Positions 1-9,038 of a DNA stretch of 64,000 nucleotides are shown here, piece after piece. The DNA lies in NCBI GenBank assembly GCA_031373665.1, contig JANMMZ010000138.1:39460-103459 (forward strand). The letters run 5' to 3'. Below the pieces are notes generated by a model that was not told where the DNA came from, did no database searches, and saw nothing but the letters and a program-made list of their open reading frames with translations. Position 1 is the stretch's first letter; every line of letters starts with the position of its first letter. Origin of the DNA: M3007 sp031373665. GTDB taxonomy: Bacteria > Bacteroidota > Bacteroidia > Chitinophagales > Saprospiraceae. Made by a program: the position numbers and the translations under genes.

Positions 1-3000
1 GCTTCTGGCTCAAGCCGATAAGGATTTAAAGCAATCATATCTTGCAACCGCCCATCTTGATTTGCCTTGAAGGATAAGATCAAAAGTACATCGCTTTTGG
101 AGGTAGTATCGTCAGTCGTATTGCTGCGGTTCCAACTGACAGTCAATTGATTGTTATGCAAGGCATAATGCCCATTGTTGATTAGTTCAGGGCTTTCGCT
201 CCTGATCCCGTTCAGGTGAATTTGATCCTGCGCGCAGGTCAATTCAAATTGTAAACCCTCCAAATTTGACCAATTTTCTATTTTCAAAGGTATATCATAC
301 ACTTGTCCGGCTTTCAAAAAAGTATCGGGCATCAGCATAGCCATCGTATCCATATATGACCGCGCCTCGGCTGGGTTATGGCTCAAATTAATATCTCCAA
401 TTTTGACACCTACGAAGTTGTGTCCCGGTTGGTCAGCATTCAAAACAGGCAAAGTGACTTGTTCTGGAAAGGTAGTGCCAAACGGATTGAGGGGATCTGG
501 AAACACAAAATCCTGATCAATAAATCGCCAAGCAGTGTTGTTGGCAAAAGTGTCATTGATGCCTAAGATAACCTTTCTGATGGTCACAATATCGAAGGTA
601 GTGACAGAGCCCGAGTGGTTTGCATCGGCCGCAATCAAGCGGTAAGGACTATCAATGGTGTCAATGCCTAGGATGTGTTTGCTCATCAAAACCAAATCAA
701 AAGTAGTCACCCCATTAAGCCAATTATTGTTGTTATAGGGCCTTATGGAGTAAACCAACCCTCCGGGAATGTCCTCAAAACGATACGTACCAAAGGTATC
801 ACAATTGGTTTCCGCACTGAAATCAATACCCGTCAGCCTTACGGGAATATGACTCAAACCGACCCCTAATTCATTCTTTATATCGCCAGAAATTACATGC
901 GTAACATTGACAAAACAAGCGTTTAGATTGTCCGTAATCAATACCGAAATTGAACAATTATCGGTATTACCTGCTTCATCGGTCACTGTGGCCGAAATAA
1001 TATTATATCCAAGATCCGTACAGGTAAAAACCGTGGGAGCCATCGTATATTGTAGCAACGATGCGGGGCTACAGTTGTCGGTAGCCGAGATCGAAAACAG
1101 GGCAAGACTCATCGTCACGCTCCCCTCTGCACTCAAGGAGACGGTGTCTATATTTGGACAAGACAAAACCGGCTTTAATTGATCTATAACATTGATAGTC
1201 AATGTTTTCTGTGAAACATTTCCACAATCATCAGTGGCAGTAAACACCACTTGATGAATCCCCATTGGATAATTTCCAGAAGCATTATTGCCCGATTGGG
1301 TAGCATAGGTGCTATTATGACTCAAGATAACGTCGGTGCAATCAATAGCCGTGGCATTGGGCAATACCACACTGGCCATACAATTGGGTAAAGTGGCTTC
1401 CACGGTCACTGACGCTTGTATATCAATGATCGGAACTTCATTATCAGCCACATTGATAGTCTGTGTATATTCCCAAATACCAGCAGTGCCACCATTGACA
1501 TCATATACGCAAAAATCTATTACTTTCCAATGTCGTAATATTCGGTAACAGTAAGTAGGAGGCAGGCTGGTAATAAATATTTCATCGATATAAGTGATAT
1601 TTGGCTGAAAACAAGAGACTCCTGTGACGGTTGGGCTACCAGTATTTGACGGCAAGGTAGAGGCATTGCTCGTACAGAGCAACACATTATAAGGGGTCGG
1701 AAAAACCACCGACAAGGTACTCAAAACCGTTTTATTGATCTGTTGAACACAAGATTTGGTATTGCCCGACGAATCGCGGGCCAACCAAGTACGGTTCACT
1801 ACACCTACCTGACACCCATTCAGACTGACGTTGTCGCTAAATGTCAAACCCTGCATAGCGCAATTATCGGTAGCCGTCGCTTGACCAGTGAGCACGAGGT
1901 CCTCATGGTTTTGAAGACAGGTAAGGTTAAGGTTTGTAGGGCAGGTGAGGTTGGGTTTCATAAAATCTCGAACCGTGACGACTACATCGCAGTAATTGTC
2001 CAATTCGGAGGCATCCAATACCCTGAGCGTCAGCAATACGGGCGTGTTTATGTCAGCACAAGAGACCTGCGCCTGCGGGTAAAAATCGGTGCCATTGCGG
2101 CTGATGGATAAAAATACAGGGCCACAATCGTCAAAACTACCGCCATCAATGGTATTCGCATTGATGTATCCAAGACCATTGGTACCTACTGAAATCTGAA
2201 TATTGCCTCCACAAATGGCTTGAGGAGCGGTAAAATCCGCTACCGTAACCATTGTAGTAGCGATGCTGGTATTGCTACAAGCATCAGTAGCCGTGTAAGT
2301 CACCACATGATCGCCAGTGGGCACATTGACAAATGGCCCCAGCCCAATTCCGAACTGCCAAGAAGCAGTAGTGGATACGGCAGAGCAATTATCAGTAACC
2401 AAAGGAGTAGGTAAAGTCACGACAGCACTACAGTTAAACCCAGTAGTACCGACCGTTATATCGGCTAATGGAGTCAATACTGGTGCTATTTTATCTTCCA
2501 CTTTTATGATTTGCACCTTTGTCATGATTGCGTTGGTACAAAAATCAATAGCCGTCCAAGTACGCAACACACTGAAGCCCGCAGGCGGGCAAATTTGGAT
2601 CACTTGATCGGCATGTGTCACCGCAAATTCACAAAGCGGGGAGGCTCCCACAGGCAGACCTTGGATCGTTGGTTGACCAGTAAGTGCTAAATCATAAGGG
2701 CTTTGACCACAAGACAGCGAGGGCTGCACGATCCCATCACGGCTTGGAGGAAACACAATATCCGCCATCGTGATATGCTTGAGGTATATCTTTTGAAGAC
2801 AAGTAGCAGTGTTGTTGCTATTATCGGTAGCCGTCCAAGTGCGGTCTATCCTGCGGAGCACTGGCACGCCGTTTATCATAGTACCGCAAGGGTATGTAAA
2901 CCCATTGTCTATGTGGTAATAGTCTAAAGCACTAGAATCCGTACAATTATCGGCCATCGTAGGCATCCCCACATTGGCAGGTGAGGGATCTTGGGAGCAG

Positions 3001-3392
3001 AAAATGAATTTCTGAGGACAGGTCATCACAGGGGCAAGGCCATCAAATACTTTGAGTGTGCCATTGCAAAAATTTCCGCTGGCGGTGTGCTTTACCCGTG
3101 CTGTGATAGTCACCCCTAGATGGGAACAGGTCAGTGGATTTTCTAAAGGCTGGCCAACTTGACTAAAAAGTTGAACCTCCAAATTACCCGGACAGGTGTT
3201 GGCGGCGTTGGGCGCGATCATCAATGGTGCAATGTAAGCCTCCCCAAACGGATCCAAAGAGACGTTGAGGTTTTGGCTACAAGAGAGGGTACATTGGCTG
3301 TAAACAGCAGAGTGAAGCCTCAAAAAACCAAAGAAAAGCAGTAGGTAGCGCAAAGCGTACCTAGTAAAAATCGGTGTCAGGAAATTAGACAA
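1..3392 (-). CDS. Giant secreted HYR-like/dockerin surface protein, N-terminal part (C-terminus outside window)
   Basis: One uninterrupted minus-strand frame of about 1130 codons runs off the left edge. The best start is TTG at 3392; no ATG is available after the last upstream stop. A hydrophobic signal peptide (RYLLLFFGF) is followed by a Cys-rich region and several HYR-like immunoglobulin-fold repeats with DNCS/DNCTD signatures and TATD strands. Near the left edge (about 540-760) lie two dockerin-like repeats, GVTTFDLVLMSKHILGI and GSVTTFDIVTIRKVILGI, then NTAWRF and a VKIGDIN motif, then a cohesin-like beta domain. This order (signal, HYR repeats, dockerin-like pair, beta domain) is typical of very large Saprospiria cell-surface proteins that usually end in a T9SS sorting tail, which would lie outside the window. 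Role inferred: adhesion or extracellular matrix. The start codon is uncertain; the family call is firm. Confidence 0.85.
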   Translation of the reverse strand, partial: MSNFLTPIFTRYALRYLLLFFGFLRLHSAVYSQCTLSCSQNLNVSLDPFGEAYIAPLMIAPNAANTCPGNLEVQLFSQVGQPLENPLTCSHLGVTITARVKHTASGNFCNGTLKVFDGLAPVMTCPQKFIFCSQDPSPANVGMPTMADNCTDSSALDYYHIDNGFTYPCGTMINGVPVLRRIDRTWTATDNSNNTATCLQKIYLKHITMADIVFPPSRDGIVQPSLSCGQSPYDLALTGQPTIQGLPVGASPLCEFAVTHADQVIQICPPAGFSVLRTWTAIDFCTNAIMTKVQIIKVEDKIAPVLTPLADITVGTTGFNCSAVVTLPTPLVTDNCSAVSTTASWQFGIGLGPFVNVPTGDHVVTYTATDACSNTSIATTMVTVADFTAPQAICGGNIQISVGTNGLGYINANTIDGGSFDDCGPVFLSISRNGTDFYPQAQVSCADINTPVLLTLRVLDASELDNYCDVVVTVRDFMKPNLTCPTNLNLTCLQNHEDLVLTGQATATDNCAMQGLTFSDNVSLNGCQVGVVNRTWLARDSSGNTKSCVQQINKTVLSTLSVVFPTPYNVLLCTSNASTLPSNTGSPTVTGVSCFQPNITYIDEIFITSLPPTYCYRILRHWKVIDFCVYDVNGGTAGIWEYTQTINVADNEVPIIDIQASVTVEATLPNCMASVVLPNATAIDCTDVILSHNSTYATQSGNNASGNYPMGIHQVVFTATDDCGNVSQKTLTINVIDQLKPVLSCPNIDTVSLSAEGSVTMSLALFSISATDNCSPASLLQYTMAPTVFTCTDLGYNIISATVTDEAGNTDNCSISVLITDNLNACFVNVTHVISGDIKNELGVGLSHIPVRLTGIDFSAETNCDTFGTYRFEDIPGGLVYSIRPYNNNNWLNGVTTFDLVLMSKHILGIDTIDSPYRLIAADANHSGSVTTFDIVTIRKVILGINDTFANNTAWRFIDQDFVFPDPLNPFGTTFPEQVTLPVLNADQPGHNFVGVKIGDINLSHNPAEARSYMDTMAMLMPDTFLKAGQVYDIPLKIENWSNLEGLQFELTCAQDQIHLNGIRSESPELINNGHYALHNNQLTVSWNRSNTTDDTTSKSDVLLILSFKANQDGRLQDMIALNPYRLEPE

Positions 3393-3499
3393 TATGCTCA
3401 GGGATTAAAAAAATAAATAGTGCTTGGCCGTTGGTTCTTGTCTCGTTTGTTTTACTAGGATATTTATAACAAAATTAATGCCAAACAGTGAAAATCTAA

Positions 3500-5209
3500 T
3501 CAATATCCACCAGCAGCATCGTCGCCACGGCCATCTGCTACGCCTTGTAGTTTTCCATCGGAAGTCCTTAATATGGCCTCTACCCTACCAATAGCCCGCT
3601 CGCGGTCGGTAATGACGTGTCCCATTTTCTCCAAAATCTGCTGCACTTCTTCGCTAAAAGTGCCCTCTTCGATAAGAATTAGATCAGGCGACCATTGGTG
3701 GTGAAACCGCTTGGCCTGAACGGCTTCACTGAGCGACATCCCAAATTCGGCCACATTCAAGATTACTTGTATGACACTGGTCGGTATCGTAGTGCCGCCC
3801 GGAGTGCCTACCACCATCCAGAGTTTTTTATCTTTGGTAACAATAGTTGGGGTCATACTACTGAGTGGTCGCTTATTGGGTACGATGGCATTGGCTTTGC
3901 CACCGATGGCACCGTAAATATTGGCAGTACCGGGTTTTACACTAAAGTCGTCCATTTCGTTGTTCAGGATGAATCCTGCTCCAGCCACTACTGTTCGGCT
4001 ACCATAACTGTCATTGAGGGTTGTGGTGACCGATACTGCATTGCCCTGAAAGTCTATAATGGAATAATGCGTGGTTTCTTCGCTCTCTTTGATGGATCCC
4101 GGCTTGATATTGATACTTTTCGAAGCAGAATCAGGCTTAAAATCGGCCATTCGCCCTTTTAAATAAGCCTCATCCATGAGCATTTTGACTGGCATTTTGT
4201 AGAAATCGGGGTCCCCCATGTGTTCTGAACGATCGGCAAAGGCCCTACGCTCGGCTTCTGCCATCAGATGTACGGCTTTCACGCTGTGAAAACCATAATC
4301 TTTCAAGGGTTTATCGGCCATCATCTGAAACACTTGCTTCATAATGATGCCGCCACTGCTTGGCGGAGGCATCGTGATGATGTGTAGGTTTTTATAGTCG
4401 TATTCCAAGGGTGTACGCCATGCACTGTGGTAATTTTTTAAGTCTTCGGGGGTGATGAGGCCTCCACTTTGTTCCATCTGCATTTGGATCATCAGGGCTA
4501 CTGGCCCAGCATAAAATCCTTCGCGGCCATTGCTGGCAATATACCGAAACACCAATCCCAGATCCTTCTGGATCAACCAATCCCCTGTTTCCCATTTGCT
4601 AAATTTTACAAATGCAGGGGTTAGGGTATTGTGTTTGACAAAAGTGAAGCGTTCCGCATTCAGGTTATTGGCCTCCTGTTCTGTGATTCTAAATCCTTTT
4701 TCGGCCAAATCAATAGCAGGATTGACCAGTTCTACCCATTTTAATTTTCCATATTTTTTATGGGCCTCCCACATCCCATCCACGCTACCGGGAACCCCAG
4801 CAGCAAAGATTCCCAACTGGCTTTTGCCCGGTATCACGCGCCCCAAACTATCCAAATACATTTTTTCAGTGGCCGCAGCAGGTGCTTTTTCTCGGTAATC
4901 CAAACAAGAACTCACTCCTTTGGCATCTCTGTACACCAAAAATCCTCCACCGCCTATATTTCCCGCTTGAGGATATACAACTGCCAAGGCAAATTGGACG
5001 GCTACTGCCGCGTCAATCGCGTTGCCACCTTGACGAAGTATATCCACACCCACTTTGGTCGCCAATGGATGTGCTGACACGACCATCACGCTATCTTCCG
5101 TGAGTTCCTTAGTATGTGTATATGGGAAAGGATCGAGTTGAGCGTAAGCGTAAACCTGAAAAAACAGGAAACTCAGTACGAATAAAGCGACTTTTGTACT
5201 CTTTGTCAT
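3500..5209 (-). CDS. ggt: Gamma-glutamyltranspeptidase (glutathione hydrolase)
   Basis: A 569-aa secreted or periplasmic Ntn-hydrolase that cleaves the gamma-glutamyl bond of glutathione and related peptides and can transfer the glutamyl group. ATG at 5209 is chosen over an upstream TTG because it gives a clean signal peptide (FVLSFLFFQVYAYA) and sits below a -7 box. The proenzyme self-cleaves before a threonine: Thr379 in the motif EETTHYS matches E. coli TTHYS. Other family hallmarks are visible: GNAIDAAVA, GGGGF, PPPSSGG, LNNEMDDFS, PNKRPLSSMTPT and the late GGTTIP segment. Length matches the family (about 570-580). It is divergent from the CMP-kinase-like gene, and the two promoters nearly abut in an 84-bp gap. 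Confidence 0.95.
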   Translation of the reverse strand: MTKSTKVALFVLSFLFFQVYAYAQLDPFPYTHTKELTEDSVMVVSAHPLATKVGVDILRQGGNAIDAAVAVQFALAVVYPQAGNIGGGGFLVYRDAKGVSSCLDYREKAPAAATEKMYLDSLGRVIPGKSQLGIFAAGVPGSVDGMWEAHKKYGKLKWVELVNPAIDLAEKGFRITEQEANNLNAERFTFVKHNTLTPAFVKFSKWETGDWLIQKDLGLVFRYIASNGREGFYAGPVALMIQMQMEQSGGLITPEDLKNYHSAWRTPLEYDYKNLHIITMPPPSSGGIIMKQVFQMMADKPLKDYGFHSVKAVHLMAEAERRAFADRSEHMGDPDFYKMPVKMLMDEAYLKGRMADFKPDSASKSINIKPGSIKESEETTHYSIIDFQGNAVSVTTTLNDSYGSRTVVAGAGFILNNEMDDFSVKPGTANIYGAIGGKANAIVPNKRPLSSMTPTIVTKDKKLWMVVGTPGGTTIPTSVIQVILNVAEFGMSLSEAVQAKRFHHQWSPDLILIEEGTFSEEVQQILEKMGHVITDRERAIGRVEAILRTSDGKLQGVADGRGDDAAGGY

Positions 5210-5242
5210 AAAAAATGCTTGAACAAATCTAAAATTGATGTG

Positions 5243-5250
5243 CAAAGATA
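5243..5250 (-). promoter_or_regulatory. -7 promoter box for ggt
   Basis: CAAAGATA on the plus strand reads TATCTTTG on the minus strand, an exact match to the Bacteroidota -7 consensus TAnnTTTG. It lies 33 bp upstream of the ggt ATG at 5209 and supports that start over the upstream TTG. Confidence 0.6.
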
Positions 5251-5263
5251 CAATGATTCAATG

Positions 5264-5271
5264 TACTTTTG
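5264..5271 (+). promoter_or_regulatory. -7 promoter box for the CMP-kinase-like gene
   Basis: TACTTTTG matches TAnnTTTG. It lies 22 bp before the ATG at 5294, so the longer frame starting at 5219 is not the real start. The box is only 13 bp from the divergent ggt box, so the two promoters may compete. Confidence 0.6.
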
Positions 5272-5293
5272 CACCCTTTTTACAGCAGCATAC

Positions 5294-5857
5294 ATGATGA
5301 ATATTCCGGCTGGAACAAAAATTACGCTTACAGGCGACCTTGGTAGCGGCAAAAGTGCGGTTTCGCGCATTTTATGCGCCTATACTGGTTTTGAGTACAT
5401 ATCCACAGGGCGCATACAGCGTCAATTGGCTCAAGATATGGGGATTGATACCCTTGAAATGAACCTACTGGCTGATACTGACCCCAGTATTGATGAACGG
5501 ATTGATGGGATTTTTGTCGCCTTGGGCCACGATCCCAAAGGGTATATCATTGATAGCCGCATGGCTTGGTTTTTTCTGCCAAAGTCGGTGAAAATTTACC
5601 TAAAAACGGAAGTGCAAATATCGGTAGAGCGGATCATGAAAGACCCTACCCGCAACAGTGAACAATACATCAGCAAAGAAGAGGCTATCCAGAAAATATT
5701 GGCGCGTAAAAAAAGTGAAAACGAGCGTTTTTTACTAAAATATGGAGCAGATTGCACCAATTTAGACAATTTTGACCTTGTTATTGATACTTCTTATCAA
5801 ACTCAAGAAGCGGTTGGAGAACAAATATTGGCGTATTTTCGGAGATTGGAGGTTTAG
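5294..5857 (+). CDS. Cytidylate kinase-like P-loop nucleoside monophosphate kinase
   Basis: A 187-aa protein with an early P-loop (GDLGSGKSAVSR) followed by YISTGRIQRQLAQDMG, which resembles the NMP-binding segment of the short archaeal-type CMP kinases rather than the classic 230-aa bacterial Cmk. Later motifs are IIDSRMAWFF and a basic LID-like stretch (ILARKKSENERF). Probable role: phosphorylation of (d)CMP or a related nucleotide in the cytoplasm. Two adjacent ATGs (5294, 5297) follow a -7 box; 5294 is used. Substrate is inferred from the fold and motifs only; a plain cytidylate kinase-like annotation is safest. Confidence 0.75.
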   Translation: MMNIPAGTKITLTGDLGSGKSAVSRILCAYTGFEYISTGRIQRQLAQDMGIDTLEMNLLADTDPSIDERIDGIFVALGHDPKGYIIDSRMAWFFLPKSVKIYLKTEVQISVERIMKDPTRNSEQYISKEEAIQKILARKKSENERFLLKYGADCTNLDNFDLVIDTSYQTQEAVGEQILAYFRRLEV

Positions 5858-5879
5858 ATTATGCCTTGGCGAGGGATGA

Positions 5880-5993
5880 GAACGCGGATTGAACGGATTT
5901 TTTTCACGTCATGGCGTACATTACAAAAAGTCCGTTATATCCTCGCTTTGCCACGCCTTTGATGGTTTGCCTGCATCCGTTTCATCCGTGCTC
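5880..5993. repeat. Short element with imperfect 19-bp terminal inverted repeats
   Basis: In the 219-bp gap between the kinase gene and the M1 peptidase gene, 5880-5898 (GAACGCGGATTGAACGGAT) and the reverse complement of 5975-5993 (GAGCACGGATGAAACGGAT) agree at 15 of 19 positions. The element is about 114 bp and carries no credible gene. The ATCCGTTTCATCCGTG type of sequence resembles dispersed intergenic repeats I associate with Bacteroidota genomes, but that link is from memory. Confidence 0.5.
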
Positions 5994-6076
5994 CCATCAT
6001 ACCTTACCACTTTTAACAAACAAAATACTAAACAATCCCAATATTCTCGCGTTCTTTGTGGCTAATAATCACCGCG

Positions 6077-8080
6077 ATGTACCCTCGTTTTTTTCAAATT
6101 TTACTTGTTTTTATACTTTTTAGTGGCTTAAAAAAAGGTTTTACCCAGTGTAACCCGTTTTTTGAACGCCCATTCAGTCCCCGTGTCGCCAATTATGATA
6201 TAAACCTGACATTGGATGACCGCACCAAAATTATTGATGTGGTACAGCAAGTACAATACACCAATCAAACACCCGAGCCGATCAAAGAACTCCGGTTTTA
6301 TTTATATTTCAATGCCTTTAAGAATACAGAATCTACTTTTTTGAAAGGTGCCAATAATATTTTTGGGCAAAGTTTTATCAATAGAACCCAAGATGAATGG
6401 GGATGGGTAGATATAGAAACCATAGTACGCGCAGGAGGATCAGACCTTACCAAAACTATGTTTTTTGGGCATCCTGACGGTGGAAACACTAGCGATCAGA
6501 CCGTACTAGTAGTACCCCTCGATCAGCCAATAAAGCCCGGTGAAACCGCCACATTTCATTTGAAATGGCGAGCCAAAGTACCCAAAACCATTGCCCGCGC
6601 AGGGTATAGTAAAGATTTTTATTTGTTTTGCCATTGGTTTCCTCAATTGGGCGTATTTGAAAAAGATCTGTCGGGCAAATGGGGTTGGAACTGCCACCAA
6701 TTTAACAGAAATAATGAATTTTACGCCGATTTCGGCAATTACGACGTGCGCATCACTACAGATGCTAAGTTTGTGATGGGGGCTTCGGGGTGTCTTGTCT
6801 CCGAAAAAGACAACAGCAATGGCAGCATCACCCGCCATTACCACGTGGAGGATGTGATTGATTTCGCTTGGTCTATTTATCCAAGGTTTACGGTTCAGGA
6901 AGACCGATGGAAAGAAGTTGATATTCGGCTCTTGATTGCGCCCGAACACGCCAATTTGGCCCCCCGATACCTGCACGCCCTCAAATTTGCTTTGGAGTAT
7001 TTAGATCAACACGTCGGCAAATATCCTTATCCGAGTATTACGGTGATAGATCCGCCTTTTCATGGCCTGCGTTCTGGCCTCATGGAGTACCCAACCTTGG
7101 TGACGGTGGGTACTTTTTATCAAATGCCCAAAAACGTGCGATTGCCAGAGTCATTGGTGGTGCATGAGTTTGTGCATCAGTACTTTATGGGTATGGTCGC
7201 TTCCAATGAAAAAGAAGAGCCTTGGTTGGATGAAGGTTTTGTTACCTATTTTGAAGACCGAATTATTGATGCCGCCTATGGCAAAAAACAAGCCTTGGTG
7301 GACATATGGGGCTATCGTTTTGACAATAAAGAACTGAGCCGACTCGAATATACCACAATGGCCAATCCCCGCGAGGGGAAAATAGCACGGCCGGGTTGGG
7401 AGTTTTCAGAATCCAATTTTAAATCCCTGATTTATAGCAAGACCGCCACTTCGTTGCGCACGGTAGAAGCCTTGATCGGTACGGAAGCGATGGATGGGGT
7501 GATTAAGAATTATTTTGAACAGTGGAAATTCAAGCACCCCCGTGGACATGATTTTATGGCGTGTTTCAAAACGAGTTTGGAGGCCATCAAAGACACCACA
7601 TTGGCCACCCAAGTGTATGATTTGTTTGAAAAAAGCATTTATGGCACTGCTGTCCTAGATTATGCAGTGAATCGCATTTCCAACGAAGTATTATTGGCAC
7701 CACAGGGCGTATTTGGCACAGAGGCAGCCGGTTTTACATATTCGGATGGACGTGGAGGCAAGCAACCCACGCTTTCAACCGTGGAAGTACAGCGCAAAGG
7801 AGACTGGATATTTCCGGTAGAAATACAGGTGATTTTTGAAAATGGTAGTTCACAGATGGTCTATTGGTCGGGTGTAGAGGGCTCAAAAGTGTTTGAGTTT
7901 ACGGGAGACTCCAAAATAGTATCGGCTCAGTTGGATCCATACCAAAAATTGAGCCTTGATATAGACCTAAACAACAATAGCCTAACCTTAGCCCCTCAAA
8001 CGGAACCATTGTGGAAATACACGGCTAAAACCGTGTTTTGGGTACAAAATTTGTTTCAAATACTTAGTTTTTTAACATAA
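6077..8080 (+). CDS. Secreted M1-family zinc metallopeptidase (gluzincin)
   Basis: A 667-aa aminopeptidase-type protein. ATG 6077 is preferred over GTG 6056 because it begins the signal peptide (FFQILLVFILFSG). The zinc site is complete: His363-Glu364-x-x-His367 (HEFVH) and Glu386 eighteen residues on, in PWLDEGFVTYFED. An N-terminal beta domain with DDRTKIIDVVQQVQYTN precedes it, and the catalytic core includes YPYPSITVIDPP. A classical GAMEN exopeptidase loop is not evident; the matching position reads GLMEYP, so the specificity may differ from aminopeptidase N. The gene stands alone, exported to the periplasm or surface. Confidence 0.9.
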   Translation: MYPRFFQILLVFILFSGLKKGFTQCNPFFERPFSPRVANYDINLTLDDRTKIIDVVQQVQYTNQTPEPIKELRFYLYFNAFKNTESTFLKGANNIFGQSFINRTQDEWGWVDIETIVRAGGSDLTKTMFFGHPDGGNTSDQTVLVVPLDQPIKPGETATFHLKWRAKVPKTIARAGYSKDFYLFCHWFPQLGVFEKDLSGKWGWNCHQFNRNNEFYADFGNYDVRITTDAKFVMGASGCLVSEKDNSNGSITRHYHVEDVIDFAWSIYPRFTVQEDRWKEVDIRLLIAPEHANLAPRYLHALKFALEYLDQHVGKYPYPSITVIDPPFHGLRSGLMEYPTLVTVGTFYQMPKNVRLPESLVVHEFVHQYFMGMVASNEKEEPWLDEGFVTYFEDRIIDAAYGKKQALVDIWGYRFDNKELSRLEYTTMANPREGKIARPGWEFSESNFKSLIYSKTATSLRTVEALIGTEAMDGVIKNYFEQWKFKHPRGHDFMACFKTSLEAIKDTTLATQVYDLFEKSIYGTAVLDYAVNRISNEVLLAPQGVFGTEAAGFTYSDGRGGKQPTLSTVEVQRKGDWIFPVEIQVIFENGSSQMVYWSGVEGSKVFEFTGDSKIVSAQLDPYQKLSLDIDLNNNSLTLAPQTEPLWKYTAKTVFWVQNLFQILSFLT

Positions 8081-8156
8081 ATCCCTCTGGGCTTTCATAT
8101 TTACGCAATGACTCAAAGTCTCACAGCAAATATAAAAACAGCCCTCAATCATAGAT

Positions 8157-9038
8157 ATGCTCGATATAATAAGATATAGTTTTGGCGTTGGAATCAGGCA
8201 TTGGCGCATTGCGGCCATCGTCTATTTTTGCCAACTTTGTTTGGCCCTGACTTTGGGGCTGGAGGTACACAATGTATTGAAGTCATCTATTGGTAATTCC
8301 TTAGAAATCAATAAGTTATTGAATGCGTATGACCATACCGTCATCACTGATTTTCTGAAAGTACATGGGGCTTCTATCACACCACTCATAGGCCAATTGA
8401 GGTGGCTACTATTAGCATGGCTACTTTTTTCTGTATTTTTGGATGCTGGCCTCATTTATTGTGTCAATGCACCAGACCGCAATCATGGGCAAGCCTTTTT
8501 TTATGGAGGTGCTAAGTACTACTTCTCTTTTTTGAAAATATCATTGTTTTGCATCGTTTTGGCTCTTTTGTGGACTGCATTGTTGTGGATTCCATTCGGA
8601 TTGGCATTTGAGCCCATGCTCACCACTTTCACCTCTGAAGCCTATGCCGTTTGGTTGGCACTCCTACTTTTGGGGGTGTATCTTTTAGGCTTGGCTTTTT
8701 TGTTTGTCTGGTCAGTGTTGAGCCGATTCCATCGGATCAATACCGATTCAACCATGTGGCAATGTCTGGGCTATGCCCGACGCTCTATATGGAGGTATAA
8801 AGCCTTGATATTGGGCTTGTTAGGCTTGTTTGCATTGGCACAAATAATATTAGTTTATTTATATTCTCGATTGGAGCATTCTATTGTACCCCACTCCGCC
8901 TTTTTATTATTGTTATTGTTCTTACTCCAGCAAGTCTTCGTTTTTGTAAGGATACAAGTTCGGCAAATGATGTATGCTGGGATCAATCGTACCCGTATAT
9001 ATGACCACACAAACGACCATCAACCCTTAGCAATATGA
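8157..9038 (+). CDS. Polytopic inner-membrane protein of unknown function
   Basis: A 293-aa protein with about six hydrophobic spans (for example ISLFCIVLALLWTALLWIPF and VWLALLLLGVYLLGLAFLF). The short N-terminal amphipathic stretch and lack of charged catalytic motifs resemble uncharacterised integral membrane proteins of Bacteroidota. Its stop overlaps the start of the next gene by four bases (ATGA), so the two are almost certainly co-translated; the SGNH-like partner suggests a cell-envelope role. I do not recognise a named family. Confidence 0.75.
   Translation: MLDIIRYSFGVGIRHWRIAAIVYFCQLCLALTLGLEVHNVLKSSIGNSLEINKLLNAYDHTVITDFLKVHGASITPLIGQLRWLLLAWLLFSVFLDAGLIYCVNAPDRNHGQAFFYGGAKYYFSFLKISLFCIVLALLWTALLWIPFGLAFEPMLTTFTSEAYAVWLALLLLGVYLLGLAFLFVWSVLSRFHRINTDSTMWQCLGYARRSIWRYKALILGLLGLFALAQIILVYLYSRLEHSIVPHSAFLLLLLFLLQQVFVFVRIQVRQMMYAGINRTRIYDHTNDHQPLAI

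Noticed and set aside
5911..6123. 70-codon frame before the M1 peptidase gene
   Set aside because: It lies over the inverted-repeat element and the peptidase start and has no protein-like features.
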